The translations under genes were made by a program, and so were the position numbers. The notes under the pieces are model-generated. The model saw only the letters and a list, made by a program, of their open reading frames with translations, was not told the origin of the DNA and did no database searches. A DNA stretch of 64,000 nt from Knufia peltigerae (taxonomy: Eukaryota > Ascomycota > Eurotiomycetes > Chaetothyriales > Trichomeriaceae), in contig JAPDRN010000083.1 in assembly GCA_030247855.1 (NCBI GenBank), forward strand, positions 62,001-126,000, given 5' to 3'. Of this stretch, positions 43,104 to 53,024 are shown piece by piece. The first letter of the stretch is position 1. Each line of letters begins with the position of its first letter.

Positions 43104-43360
43104 TATCACACACACAAAGCATGGCAAGCCTTTTTTGTTACGAGTCTTCTCTCTGTCTATATTGAATGCGAAGCAATGGCGCTGGTTTAAGGGATAAGTA
43201 GGAAACGCAATGAACATGTGTCAATGAGGAAGCAAATTACAAAAAAACTACTGCTTAAGAATATGAACGCTCACGACTATTTAGCTACTCGAGGTTAAGA
43301 GAAAAGAGACATCGCCGTGGATACACATGCTTGAGATTTTCCAACTTGATTCATCAAATC

Positions 43361-45865
43361 TCAAGCAATGTTAAACTCGTCGGCACCCTTGCCCATCATG
43401 AGCGCCCTGTTTTTCCGGATCTTCTCACGCATCTTCCTGGCCGCGTCGTCCGTGTCGTCTACCTCGTCCATTTCAACGGCTTTCTTTCTTGTGTCTCCAT
43501 CAACCTGTCCGGGTCCTGCAACGTTAGATGCACGTCCTCGCTTCTTGGAATTCGCGCTACCGCCACCACCACGCTGGCCCACGACGTTGACCCTTCCAGG
43601 CGGATCGCGCAACCCAAATGCCTTGGCCAGATGACCCAAGTGCAATTCTTTAATGTCAAAGTACTTCCTCTCCGCGGCGACGTGGGTCGCGTAAGCGCGA
43701 ATGTGTGACTGGAACGCGCGTTTTGCGAGGTCTTTATTCGGTTGCGACGACAGAACCCAGCGTTCCACGTCGAGCTGAAAGGTGGTTGCGATGGCTTCCC
43801 AGTTGTTGTTCCCTGTCGTTACGCCGCCGTCTCTACCTGTCGAGGTGGTCTTCTTCGTCGGCACAACTCCGGACAGGGGGCTAAACCCCTTCTTCAGCAC
43901 ATCTTCCGCTGCCTGGTGGGTGACGTTTCGGCTCGTGTCGGCGTCAGAGGAAGGTTTGTACGATTTCCGTAGTACGTCGACGTACCCTTCCTCCTTTCCA
44001 GGCAGAAGAAACACGACAGCACGACCGTCCCGACCAAGACGGGCCGTTCGACCTATGCGGTGGAGGTGGTCGTCTGAACTGAACGCGGGGTCATATTCGA
44101 TGACGAGGTCGAGGTTGGGAAGATCGAGACCACGAGATGCAACGTCCGTCGCGATGAGCAGAGATGGCGCCGTGGTTGTTCCAAAGTGGCGGACAATGGC
44201 TGTGCGGGTGGCCTGCGGTAGAGAGCCGTGTAGTTTGTATACGGTTATTGGATTGGCTGGTGTAGAAAGTATAGGGGATGGAGAGATTGCATCTGCGCTT
44301 GGGTCGATCGCTGGGAGTTTGGCTGTGGATTTTGAGGAACTAGACTTGTCTTTTTTCGGTGTTGTTTCAGCATCAGAGTCGCTATCTGGTTCGGGGTCAG
44401 AGGACGAGGCTGGAGGAGTAGGTGGTTTTGATGTTGTTGCGGAGGTGGGCTTGTCTGTTATGGACGAGTCCTCAGCTGAGGAACGCGTGAGAACTTTGTA
44501 ATGGAACTCGACCGAGTCAGCACAAGAGACGAAGACAATGGCTTTCATGACGGAACCTCTGCGTGCAAAAGTTCGTTTGAGGAGAGCAGTCAGCGTGACA
44601 AGTCGTAGCTTTGAAGCTGTGACGAGATAAGACTGCTTGAGCTGTGCAGGAGCCAGGAAAGCAGACCCGGCACCGTCATCTTCTCGGTCAGCCTCATCGT
44701 CAGTTGACTCCCCCTTTATCAACACCGCGTCTTTCAGACTTATTTCGCCAAGCTTCTGAACATTCATTTTCAGAGTCGCAGAACAGAGAACTGTCGTTCG
44801 CTCATCAGGAAGACCTGGTCTGCTTGATTTGCGCTTCTTTTCATCAAGTGCCTTGACAATTTTGGTGATGTCCTCTTCAAACCCAAGGTCCATGAGCCGG
44901 TCACCTTCGTCAAGGACGAGCCAACGGACAGTGCTGATATCTAGAACTTTGGTGTTGTCAAGATGATCAACCAATCGACCGGGCGTGGCGACTAGAATAT
45001 TCAGACCTTTGCGTAACCGTGCCTTTTCAGATTTCTTCTTCTCACCACCTATCACTGTGCCAGCAACAATGTAGTGAGCACAGCCGAGTAAGCGTTCAAG
45101 GACGACCGAAATCTGCTTGCACAGTTCTCGTGTTGGCGCGAGGATGATGGCAAAGAGGCCCGAATCTCGATGTAATGTTGGGTCACGGGTAGCATGGCTT
45201 GCTCCCTTTTCCGACTCAGCCATAGTGATGATCCGTTGGACAATTGGCAAGAGATATGCGAGGGTCTTGCCGGATCCAGTCTCGGATTGTATGAACGCGT
45301 CACTGTTTTCTTTCAACATCTGGGAAATGGCTGCTTTTTGAATGGCTGTGGGATTCTTGAGGTTCATCTTGGTCAAGAGGTGTGCAGCCACTGTAGGAGA
45401 CAGGCCGAGTGAGGTAAAAGTGTCTATACCGTCCACGAGTGGTGCATTTGAAGGCACTGCCGCCTCCTCTTCTGTGACCTTCTCTTGTTCCCTTTCTGCG
45501 GTTGTAACTGACTTTGGGTTGTAAGTGAACAGGGACGAGATAACCTCGCGCGGGCCCTTTGAGGGTTTTTGATCGTGAGATTTATGGATATTTCCACCGG
45601 CCTCGACTGCTCCGGGTGTGTAGTTATCTTCACGCCTTCTCTTTGCAGGTCTCGAATCTCCAAAGTTTTCTGTCTGCTCCTTGGTCTGTCGTCGTGATTG
45701 CAAGGGTACTTTGTTTGGATCATTCGTGTCTCGAGGCCGGCCGCCTCGTTGAGCCCATCGTTTCGCTTTCAGGCGGTGTCGCCATGACCCACCAGTGAAC
45801 TTCTGTGCCTGAGTAACGATGGGCTCCCCAACACTGAAGTTGAGAAACATGCCATCGTCTGCCAT
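43361..45865 (-). CDS. DBP7: ATP-dependent RNA helicase Dbp7
   Basis: DEAD-box helicase for 60S ribosomal subunit assembly in the nucleolus. Single exon, 834 residues. The start MADDGMFLNFSVGE is the usual Dbp7 opening; the frame extends 19 codons upstream. Motifs in order: Q motif (FTSLGLSPTVAAHL, NPTAIQKAAI), Walker A SETGSGKT, PTRELC, TPGRL, DEGD in place of DEAD (usual in Dbp7), SAT, then IATDVASRGLD and HRIGRTARLGRDG. Basic, low-complexity Lys/Arg/Ser regions flank the core, and a Ser/Thr/acidic insert lies within helicase domain 2. The C-terminal region contains AFQSHIRAYATHV and LHLGHLAKAFGLRDPP. Confidence 0.95.
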   Translation of the reverse strand: MADDGMFLNFSVGEPIVTQAQKFTGGSWRHRLKAKRWAQRGGRPRDTNDPNKVPLQSRRQTKEQTENFGDSRPAKRRREDNYTPGAVEAGGNIHKSHDQKPSKGPREVISSLFTYNPKSVTTAEREQEKVTEEEAAVPSNAPLVDGIDTFTSLGLSPTVAAHLLTKMNLKNPTAIQKAAISQMLKENSDAFIQSETGSGKTLAYLLPIVQRIITMAESEKGASHATRDPTLHRDSGLFAIILAPTRELCKQISVVLERLLGCAHYIVAGTVIGGEKKKSEKARLRKGLNILVATPGRLVDHLDNTKVLDISTVRWLVLDEGDRLMDLGFEEDITKIVKALDEKKRKSSRPGLPDERTTVLCSATLKMNVQKLGEISLKDAVLIKGESTDDEADREDDGAGSAFLAPAQLKQSYLVTASKLRLVTLTALLKRTFARRGSVMKAIVFVSCADSVEFHYKVLTRSSAEDSSITDKPTSATTSKPPTPPASSSDPEPDSDSDAETTPKKDKSSSSKSTAKLPAIDPSADAISPSPILSTPANPITVYKLHGSLPQATRTAIVRHFGTTTAPSLLIATDVASRGLDLPNLDLVIEYDPAFSSDDHLHRIGRTARLGRDGRAVVFLLPGKEEGYVDVLRKSYKPSSDADTSRNVTHQAAEDVLKKGFSPLSGVVPTKKTTSTGRDGGVTTGNNNWEAIATTFQLDVERWVLSSQPNKDLAKRAFQSHIRAYATHVAAERKYFDIKELHLGHLAKAFGLRDPPGRVNVVGQRGGGGSANSKKRGRASNVAGPGQVDGDTRKKAVEMDEVDDTDDAARKMREKIRKNRALMMGKGADEFNIA

Positions 45866-46185
45866 GATTGACGCTGATCGGATTCTCTGGTGGCCCGCAC
45901 TGTAGTTGGGAAGAATGAACACCGAGAGAATCTGGAACTTTTTTCGAACCAGTCGATGCGGGGAGATTTTCGGCTCCGATTGGCTGACGATTCTGGCCCT
46001 GCATTTCTTACTCGTGCGATTGTCCGCTGCAGCTTCACCTCAGCCTTCTACATTCCACGCTGCACTTCTCATCATGAACACTTTGACTCATGCGCAAGAA
46101 GCGCTGAGTCCATAGTGTTGAAGATGAGGCAGATGCCTCTCTCCAATTGTAGTTCTGTCCCCGTTTCGAAACCTCCATCGAGTAT
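45866..46185. promoter_or_regulatory. Divergent promoter, DBP7 and pantothenate synthetase
   Basis: 320 bp between two start codons. CT-rich stretches are seen but no specific motif is called. Confidence 0.5.
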
Positions 46186-47367
46186 ATGAGGGCCATGGAA
46201 CCACCCGTGCGGCGAGCCTTGAAACAAGCTATCCTAGCTGGACCAGCTGTGAGCCGCGTTCTCCCCTTCAACAGACAGCCATGCCTTCGCCTACATGTGC
46301 CTACAATGCGATGGGCCTCCACAAAGGCCGAAGTTCCAACCCCTTTCCCAGTCTTTCGAGATGTACCACCCCTACGAGAAGTGCGCAAGAAAATGTTTCG
46401 CGAGGGCAAGGAGGTGGGCTTTGTCGCTACAATGGGGGCACTACATGAGGGTCACCTTTCCCTGGTGAAGCATGCCCTGCAAGAAAACACAGATGTCTTT
46501 GTGTCTATCTTCGTCAACCCAACACAGTTCGCAGCGCACGAAGACCTGGACTCGTATCCGAAGACATGGGAGGAGGATCTGCAGAAACTCAAACAGGTTC
46601 AAGATGAGCATGCAGCCTCAGCAGGGCCAAATGCAAAATCTAAAATAAAAGGCATCTTCGCGCCCACCGTGAAGGTCATGTACCCAACTCTCCCACCATC
46701 GTCAGACATCGCAGGCAATGGATCCTTCGTGACCATCACACCATTGGGCAACCAACTTGAAGGCTCGTCTCGGCCCATCTTTTTCCGCGGCGTGGCAACT
46801 GTCTGTACCAAGTTGTTCAATATCATCCAAGCCGATCGTGTGTACTTTGGACAAAAGGATATTCAGCAATCAGTCGTGATCAAACGGATGGTAAAGGACT
46901 TTCACATTCCCACAGAAGTACGCGTCATACCGACCAGCCGGGAATCAGATGGTCTGGCAATGAGCAGCCGGAATGTATATCTTGGAGAACGAAGAAGAGA
47001 AGACGCCGTCGTACTTTCCAAAGCCCTCTTCGCCGCAAGAGATTTATACAATTCTGGCGAAGTCAGCGGCAAGAAGATCAGAGATGCTGCGTATAATGTC
47101 TTCGGCCAGGAGTCGCAGCTGAGAAGAAAAGACGGTAAATTAGGTGGAAGTTGTCAGATTGAGATCGACTATATCGCGTTGAGCGAACCGCAGAATATGG
47201 CCATGATCCCAGACTTTGCCAAAGTCGATCCCAGCCAAGGGGCCATTCTCAGTGCTGCAGTATATGTGCAGCCTGTTGACGAGCCCAGGACTGAGAAGGA
47301 AGTAGGCCAGAGGGTGGTGAGGTTGATCGATAATGTCATCCTTGAGCCACGAGAGAAGGCACTATGA
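46186..47367 (+). CDS. PAN6: Pantothenate synthetase (pantoate-beta-alanine ligase)
   Basis: Joins pantoate and beta-alanine with ATP, the last step of pantothenate (CoA precursor) synthesis. Single exon, 393 residues. The first 60 residues are Arg/Ala-rich without acids (RRALKQAILAGPAVSRVLP), like a mitochondrial presequence. The catalytic domain shows VGFVATMGALHEGHLSLV with the nucleotidyl-transferase HxGH motif, FVSIFVNPTQFAAHEDLDSYP, the pantoate-binding YFGQKDIQQSVVI, and SRESDGLAMSSRNVYL (KMSKS-like). Bacterial PanC is about 280 residues; fungal enzymes carry the same insert seen here around the KLKQVQDEH region. The alternative start is 46195. Confidence 0.95.
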   Translation: MRAMEPPVRRALKQAILAGPAVSRVLPFNRQPCLRLHVPTMRWASTKAEVPTPFPVFRDVPPLREVRKKMFREGKEVGFVATMGALHEGHLSLVKHALQENTDVFVSIFVNPTQFAAHEDLDSYPKTWEEDLQKLKQVQDEHAASAGPNAKSKIKGIFAPTVKVMYPTLPPSSDIAGNGSFVTITPLGNQLEGSSRPIFFRGVATVCTKLFNIIQADRVYFGQKDIQQSVVIKRMVKDFHIPTEVRVIPTSRESDGLAMSSRNVYLGERRREDAVVLSKALFAARDLYNSGEVSGKKIRDAAYNVFGQESQLRRKDGKLGGSCQIEIDYIALSEPQNMAMIPDFAKVDPSQGAILSAAVYVQPVDEPRTEKEVGQRVVRLIDNVILEPREKAL

Positions 47368-47475
47368 AGTATGCAGGAGTCCTTGCTATCCTGATATTTT
47401 GAGCTTGATTTGTGCATTGCTGGAATTTTGACTTCAGATTTAGGCAAGAACTCGAAAATGTTCACGGACGCATGT

Positions 47476-48739
47476 TCAGTAGATGTTCCAAAGAGATATT
47501 TTGCCATCTTTGCCACCAGCAGCAAGCCAGTGTATCGAACGTGCCTTCTCTTCTCGCTTGCGCTTGATAATGTCCAGTGCTGTAGGTCGTGCCAGGATCT
47601 CATTAGACTGAGTACTTAGGTCTGAGCCTGTGTATTCGGTGGGAGCAGCCAAGTCATTGGCTTCAAGATCAAGGTCGGCGAAAGACGTTGCATAGCAACC
47701 CTGTTGGTGCCATTGCAGTACCGCCAATTCTTTCATCGTCCGCGTCGAGTAAACGCGAATTCGTGCATCCCAGCCTGCAGTCGCAAATATCTTGCCGTCG
47801 GAGCGAATGCTGAGGCCCTGTTGGCCGGCATGTTTTGTCTTGATAGAACTGCTACGGTGGGTCTCCCGCGACTCTCCCGCCATGCCATCTGGAAGATCGA
47901 GTGGATATTTGGCGATCCACGAGTCGACACCCGAAGTTATGAAATAGTCCCTTGAAGGCGAAATTTCGAGAGACAGTATAGGTTGTGAACCAGGGCGTAA
48001 CTTGCTTGATGTAACCTTCTGCCAACCACCTTCTTTGTCGAAGTTCCCGGTACGGACATGAACCATTACTCTTCCATCTTCGTATCCGGATACCACAAGT
48101 AGTCTGGATTTTGCATTATCGTGAAATATGGAGACGGCCATGACCATGCCTGTGGGAGAGTCCTGGGCCGATGCTATCTGCGATACTCGTCGCTCGGACG
48201 GAAGCTGGAAAATATCTATACCTCCGGAGTCTAGACCGTTGGGAGAGGCCACCAGTTGCGCCTCGGTCTCCGGCCGTGAGGTCCGCCCGGGCAACTCATT
48301 GCACATGGAAAAGGCACAAAAATTGAGGGCATTGACAGAGATTGAGTGCAGAAGCCATGGCTCGCGTCGGTCAACCGAGCTTTTATCACCAGGGAGATTC
48401 GTAGTCAGATCAGCCAGGTCCTCATCTTGAACCTGCCACACTCGTAATTTGTGATCTCTTCCATGACTGCCCCGACGGTCAGGCCAAATAGAGATTCAAG
48501 ATACACTCAGCAAAGACTCACCTAACGAGCCTCTTGTGTGTCCAGTGTCGTATACACATGACCGCGCCTTCGTGCCCTTTCCAGACAGCGACGGGGCGCT
48601 TCGTGGCCAGACTCCAAATGATCAACCATCCTTCACTGTCGCCCGAGGCGAGGTAAGCGTTCCGGGAATAGAAGCGAAGGGCATGAATGGGAGCATCATG
48701 ACCACGAAGGATGTAAGTAGGCACTGCTGGTCGGTCCAT
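47476..48739 (-). CDS. ASA1: ASTRA-associated WD40 protein Asa1
   Basis: Asa1 is a WD40 subunit of the ASTRA/TTT chromatin-linked complex that supports PIKK maturation. Exons 48739-48522 and 48466-47476 give 402 residues. The N terminus PTYILRGHDAPIHALRF is repeat 1, followed by YLASGDSEGWLIIWSL and AVWKGHEGAVMCIRHW. The intron falls inside GRDHKLRVWQV. Later repeats include RLLVVSGYEDGRVMVH, YFITSGVDSWIAKYPL and KIFATAGWDARIRVYS. The end, WLAAGGKDGKISLWNIY, closes the propeller as in known Asa1. It is convergent with PAN6, with about 110 bp between stops. Confidence 0.9.
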
Positions 48740-49162
48740 GGTTCATCACTGTGCCGTGGATTTATGATAGAAGTTGGGCCAGAAAAGGATCGCGATGTCT
48801 TATTCTCTCCGATTCACTAGGCCATCACTCACATACATGGGCGTCGTCGCGCATCATCTCCGTTGACCAAGACAAACGATGAGCCTCGAAACGATACCAC
48901 TAGCAGTACTGAGTTCTTACCTATGCAATGCAGATTGAACGTCAGAACTGAATCGCATCCGCAAGGCACTTGTTGGAGTTTAAAAATGACAAGGAATAAT
49001 ATCAAATGACTGGCTCACTCTCTCTGCCATGACAGTGAAGAAAAAACAGGCGTTTTCTCCACGCACACTTTCACAACATCGTTTTGACTGTCTCTCTGTA
49101 TTCCACACTATCCAAAAAAAGGGAGGGCGAACTACAAATGTCTGGAGAAGCAAAAACAAAAA
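48740..49162. other. Intergenic, ASA1 promoter side
   Basis: 420 bp with no supported gene. A-rich tracts downstream of the tRNA 3' end (TTTTTGTTTT on the minus strand at about 49153-49162) would end Pol III transcription. Confidence 0.55.
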
Positions 49163-49253
49163 TGCCCATTATCGGATTCGAACCGATGATCTTGTCATTT
49201 ATTCGCTTGGTTTAACATACGAGTGACACGCCTTACCCCTGGGCCAAACGGGC
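49163..49253 (-). tRNA. tRNA-Thr (anticodon CGT), intron-containing
   Basis: Read on the minus strand the 7-bp acceptor stem is GCCCGTT/AATGGGC with one G-T pair and discriminator A. The anticodon stem is TGTCA/TGACA and the loop is CT-CGT-A-A, giving anticodon CGT (reads ACG). A 19-nt intron follows the nucleotide 3' of the anticodon (position 37), as normal for nuclear tRNAs. The T arm has GGTTCGAATCC (B box). The mature length is 72 nt before CCA. A T-rich terminator follows directly. Confidence 0.92.
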
Positions 49254-52200
49254 ATCAAATTTGTGACAAAATTTACGGTGCAAAATTGCTTGCTTTAAAT
49301 TATATACTTGACACATTCTCCGCACCTTTTACTTCCCCACTTGATACCTACCCTTCTTCCCTTCGGTAAATAACATATCGCACTACGGGTATCTTGCTCT
49401 TTAGGTACGTGACTCGTCCTACTGCAATCAACTCATCTACTATACTTGAATATTGTAGCTGATACACGAACTCATGCCTTAACTATCACTTACTCTCCTG
49501 TACTCAATGTTCTCCTCAACACTCACATACTATTTGATCCTTGCCTATTCACATAGTTGTTAGGAATCTCCCTCCAGCCGCGTGAAAGAAGTTCCCCTAC
49601 TTCGCACTACGGCTAATAGCCTGCGTCCCATATTGCTTGCCAAGTCGTCTCTCAATGCTAGCATGCCAATCTACCTAGGCGCTCATCCTCCACCTCTCTC
49701 ATCAATCGACTCTAGGCGCGCTGGCTTTTTCGGTACGTGCGTGGACCATGATGCCAAACTCACAGTACAGCGACAATGATCATCGTATACATAGGTAAGA
49801 GAAAAGGGTCGTAGAGTGGTCCAGTACGACGTCACTCTCTACCGATAGCCAGGGCCTCGACTGTTCGCTAGGTAATATACCCAAGGTGAAACAACATGTC
49901 ATGGTTGTTTACCATTATTCTGTCCGTGGCAAGTCAGCTAAAAAAAAAAGAGACGGGTTGGTGAGCCGACTCCATCATGCGACTTTACTCAAATTCACGG
50001 TTGACCATGGGTTGACGTACATGACAAATTGGTTGAGGGTACTAGACCGGTCTACGGCAACGCCCACATTGCCTCGTGGTCAAGGGAGGTCCCGTCCCTA
50101 CTCACTTTTTGACTAAAACATTAGGTATTGTACCTACTGTAAGTCGATGCCACTTTTTGTTATTCTCCCTACCTGCCGCTAACTACCTAGTAGATACCTA
50201 TTGTATTGTATCTATCTAGCGTACTTCGTAGTTCTACCCGCGATGTTATTTCGGTGGCCTATGTATATCAGAAAAAAAAAACCGTTGTGTGCGGGGCCGG
50301 AAGTTTGAGCCCATTCCAAAAAGAAAGAAAAAATGGTGGGGATTACTTTTGCAAGTCTATCAACAAGAACAATATGCCCTTCCCTCGTACTGTGTCTCAC
50401 TCAATAATAATAATCCAAGCTATTCTACAGGGATGTCTTGTAGACACAGGCCAGGACGTATCTCGGGCATAACTCGCATCGAGATCATGATCAAGTTCAC
50501 GGTTACTTATTCCGTGGAGGAAGCTGGCGATGATCCTGGTCCTGGTTGCGATGGACGAGAAAAGCACCGTGTGACGATAATGAAAAACGTTGGTCTAACT
50601 TTCTCTGCGCGCATCAGACAACCGAATTCCTGAACATGATTAGACGCTGCACAAGCGAAGTGGTGCGATAGACTTGGGCGCTAGAAGGCTAGAGAATTGG
50701 AATCCTCCTTCAGCTGAGATATGCCGTGCAGGGATACGTCAATATCCTTACCCCGGGTGACGGTCTCAATATTTGTACAAATTCCAACTAAAAACCTCGT
50801 GCTTGATAGTTTCAGCCACAACAATCACTCGCATATGGGTGGCGAATACGAGACTAAATGCCACGTGGAAAAGGCCACGAGCTGACCGATGCGAAAGTCG
50901 TGTGTGAAACGAAGGGCTATGCCGTTCAGAGACGATGGCGCCGCGGGAAAAAGTCCAGAAGGGTGCAGGTTCGGGCACGCCGAGCGCTGCGGCAAGCAGG
51001 GGGAGCCGGGGGTGTTGCCCAGAGAGGAAGACGCATGCAGACGCACGCACCAAAGGGGAAATGCTATTTCGTTTTGACAAGCAGCGCCAATGCAGTTCTA
51101 AATGCGAACCGGAATAATCGGACTTGTCCTGATCGTCAGAAACCGTGGTGTGTACTCCGTAGAAGTGTGTGTGGAAAAGTAATACCACCCACACCCCTGG
51201 CGAGACTCGAGCTGAAAAACAGCAAGCGAAGACGAAGAAGGATAACGGTTTCAGGTGGATCGAGTCACCTTTAGCGAGTTGGCTACGCCTTCTGCCGGAC
51301 CATTCCGCTTTGGAATTCTCGGAATGACAAGGGTGTGCCCGCCAACACCGGCTGGATCGTCACCACAAGCGAAGATGCTGTCATGGAAGACCTGAAAGGA
51401 GAAGCATTGAGCGCACATCAACCTGGTATCCTGATAGCATGAAATGAAATCAGCGAGCGACAGGCCGACCGGGATCCCAAACCAGTCCTCAGCCCTGAAT
51501 CTGTCCGTCCACGAAGGGAAGAGATAGTCAATCGTGGTGTTTGTACTCCGTAACTTGCTTAGATGACTGCTTGTGTGTATTCGCTCTTTCTAGGCCGAGT
51601 GTGAGAGAACCCTCGAGAGTCATGTGGCCCAGGCAAAGAATCCCTCCGTTTCAGTGTTCCAGTGAGAACCCGCCCTTCTAGACTCGCCCCAGTTATGGTG
51701 ACAAGCGAAGTGTTTACTGCAAGTCCAAGTGCATGTAAAGGATTCACCGGCTGGATGTTGACAGGAGCGTCAGAAGGAGGGTCGTCTGATTGTTGTTCAG
51801 TAGACCGGGACTCCGTGCAGTAATTGCTTTGTTGTGGTGAGTGGTGTGGTTCTCTTCTTTTCCCCTTTTCACCTTGATCAGATCAATAGTCTGCCATTTC
51901 TCAGAGGCGTATCCTTGCTTGTGTGGGTGAGAGTTTGATGAGCATCAGGCTGGCAGGTGTCCAGTCACAGCCTGGGTACCGCCCAAGAAGCGTCTGGCGA
52001 GTTTCTGTAAGTAGCGTGAGTAGCGTGTGTAGTGGTTCAGCCCAACTGCGCGGCCCCGTAGTTTCGACCCCGGCTGCAGCGAAAACCCACCGTCAATCTT
52101 TTCGGCTTCTCCTTGATGCCCCCCTGTCCGTCCTCTGATGTTTGGCGACCGCCGGTGCTAGGGACCAGGTCCTCTGCCAATCACCCGCTGCATCTGGCTT

Positions 52201-52323
52201 TCGTCGACTCCGAATCTCTAGGGTGCTGTCAAACCTGAAGCCAGTCACACCTCATAGTCGAAAGCCACACCCTAAATCCCAGCAGTGAGCCAGAGCGCTG
52301 GAACTGCGGATCGACCCTCGATC
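49254..52323. other. 3.1-kb gene-poor region upstream of the Zn2Cys6 gene
   Basis: No frame with recognisable coding character; the longest (50858-51274, plus) is Arg/Lys-rich and fits no pattern. TACTCCGTA elements occur at 51152 and 51544. The size suggests a long promoter or leader for the regulator downstream, perhaps with non-coding transcripts. Confidence 0.5.
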
Positions 52324-53024
52324 ATGCCGCAGAAGCCAAAGCCTGGGCCTCGAGGTACAGTCAAGAGGTTGTCGCTTCATAAACATTCATATCTATGCGA
52401 CCTGTCCGCCGTCTGAACCTTCCCTCGGTCGAACCTTCATATTCTTCTGTCGATCCAGTCCCTACCACAAGTCGGATAGGGTGCTCGTGAACAGGTCGCC
52501 TTCAACTGGTATGTCCATGTGTTTCATATCCTCTCAGATCTATCCGTATGCTATCCAGCCCTGTCAAAAAAAATTGCGGGCGGTGGATGCCGTCATTGGT
52601 GCCCCCAAGAGGGCCCTGGTTCGGCCCTCGTGCAACAAAGTCCTGCGAATCCTTTCCACCATGAAATATGAAACCCTCCCTTGCACCTGCGACACTTTGG
52701 GCTTTGCATTGCTACCGACGCTTTTCTTTTTCCTTGAACAATTCAACTTTCAATATCTGTTGCTCAGATGTATCTTACTCACTGGATACTGACATCCCCC
52801 TGCCAGCACATATTCTTGCGACGACCTCGACAGCCCCGGCTGCCGCATCTTACCACTCACAATATTGTCCCCAAAGCCCTGGCCTCTTGTCTACAGGCTC
52901 TGTACAGTCGCACAGTTGCAGATTCATCTCCTGAATTTGGCAGAAAAGTTACAAGTACGCCAACAAGGCCAATGGCCCTGAAACCACAGTAAATATTTCA
53001 AGCTGGCGCATCATTATTCCTCAG

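Noticed and set aside
43782..44501. 239-codon plus-strand frame
   Set aside because: Antisense to DBP7; Ser/Arg-rich low complexity.
50858..51274. 138-codon plus-strand frame
   Set aside because: Arg/Lys/Gly-rich with no pattern, overlapped by other open frames; chance frame in GC-rich DNA.
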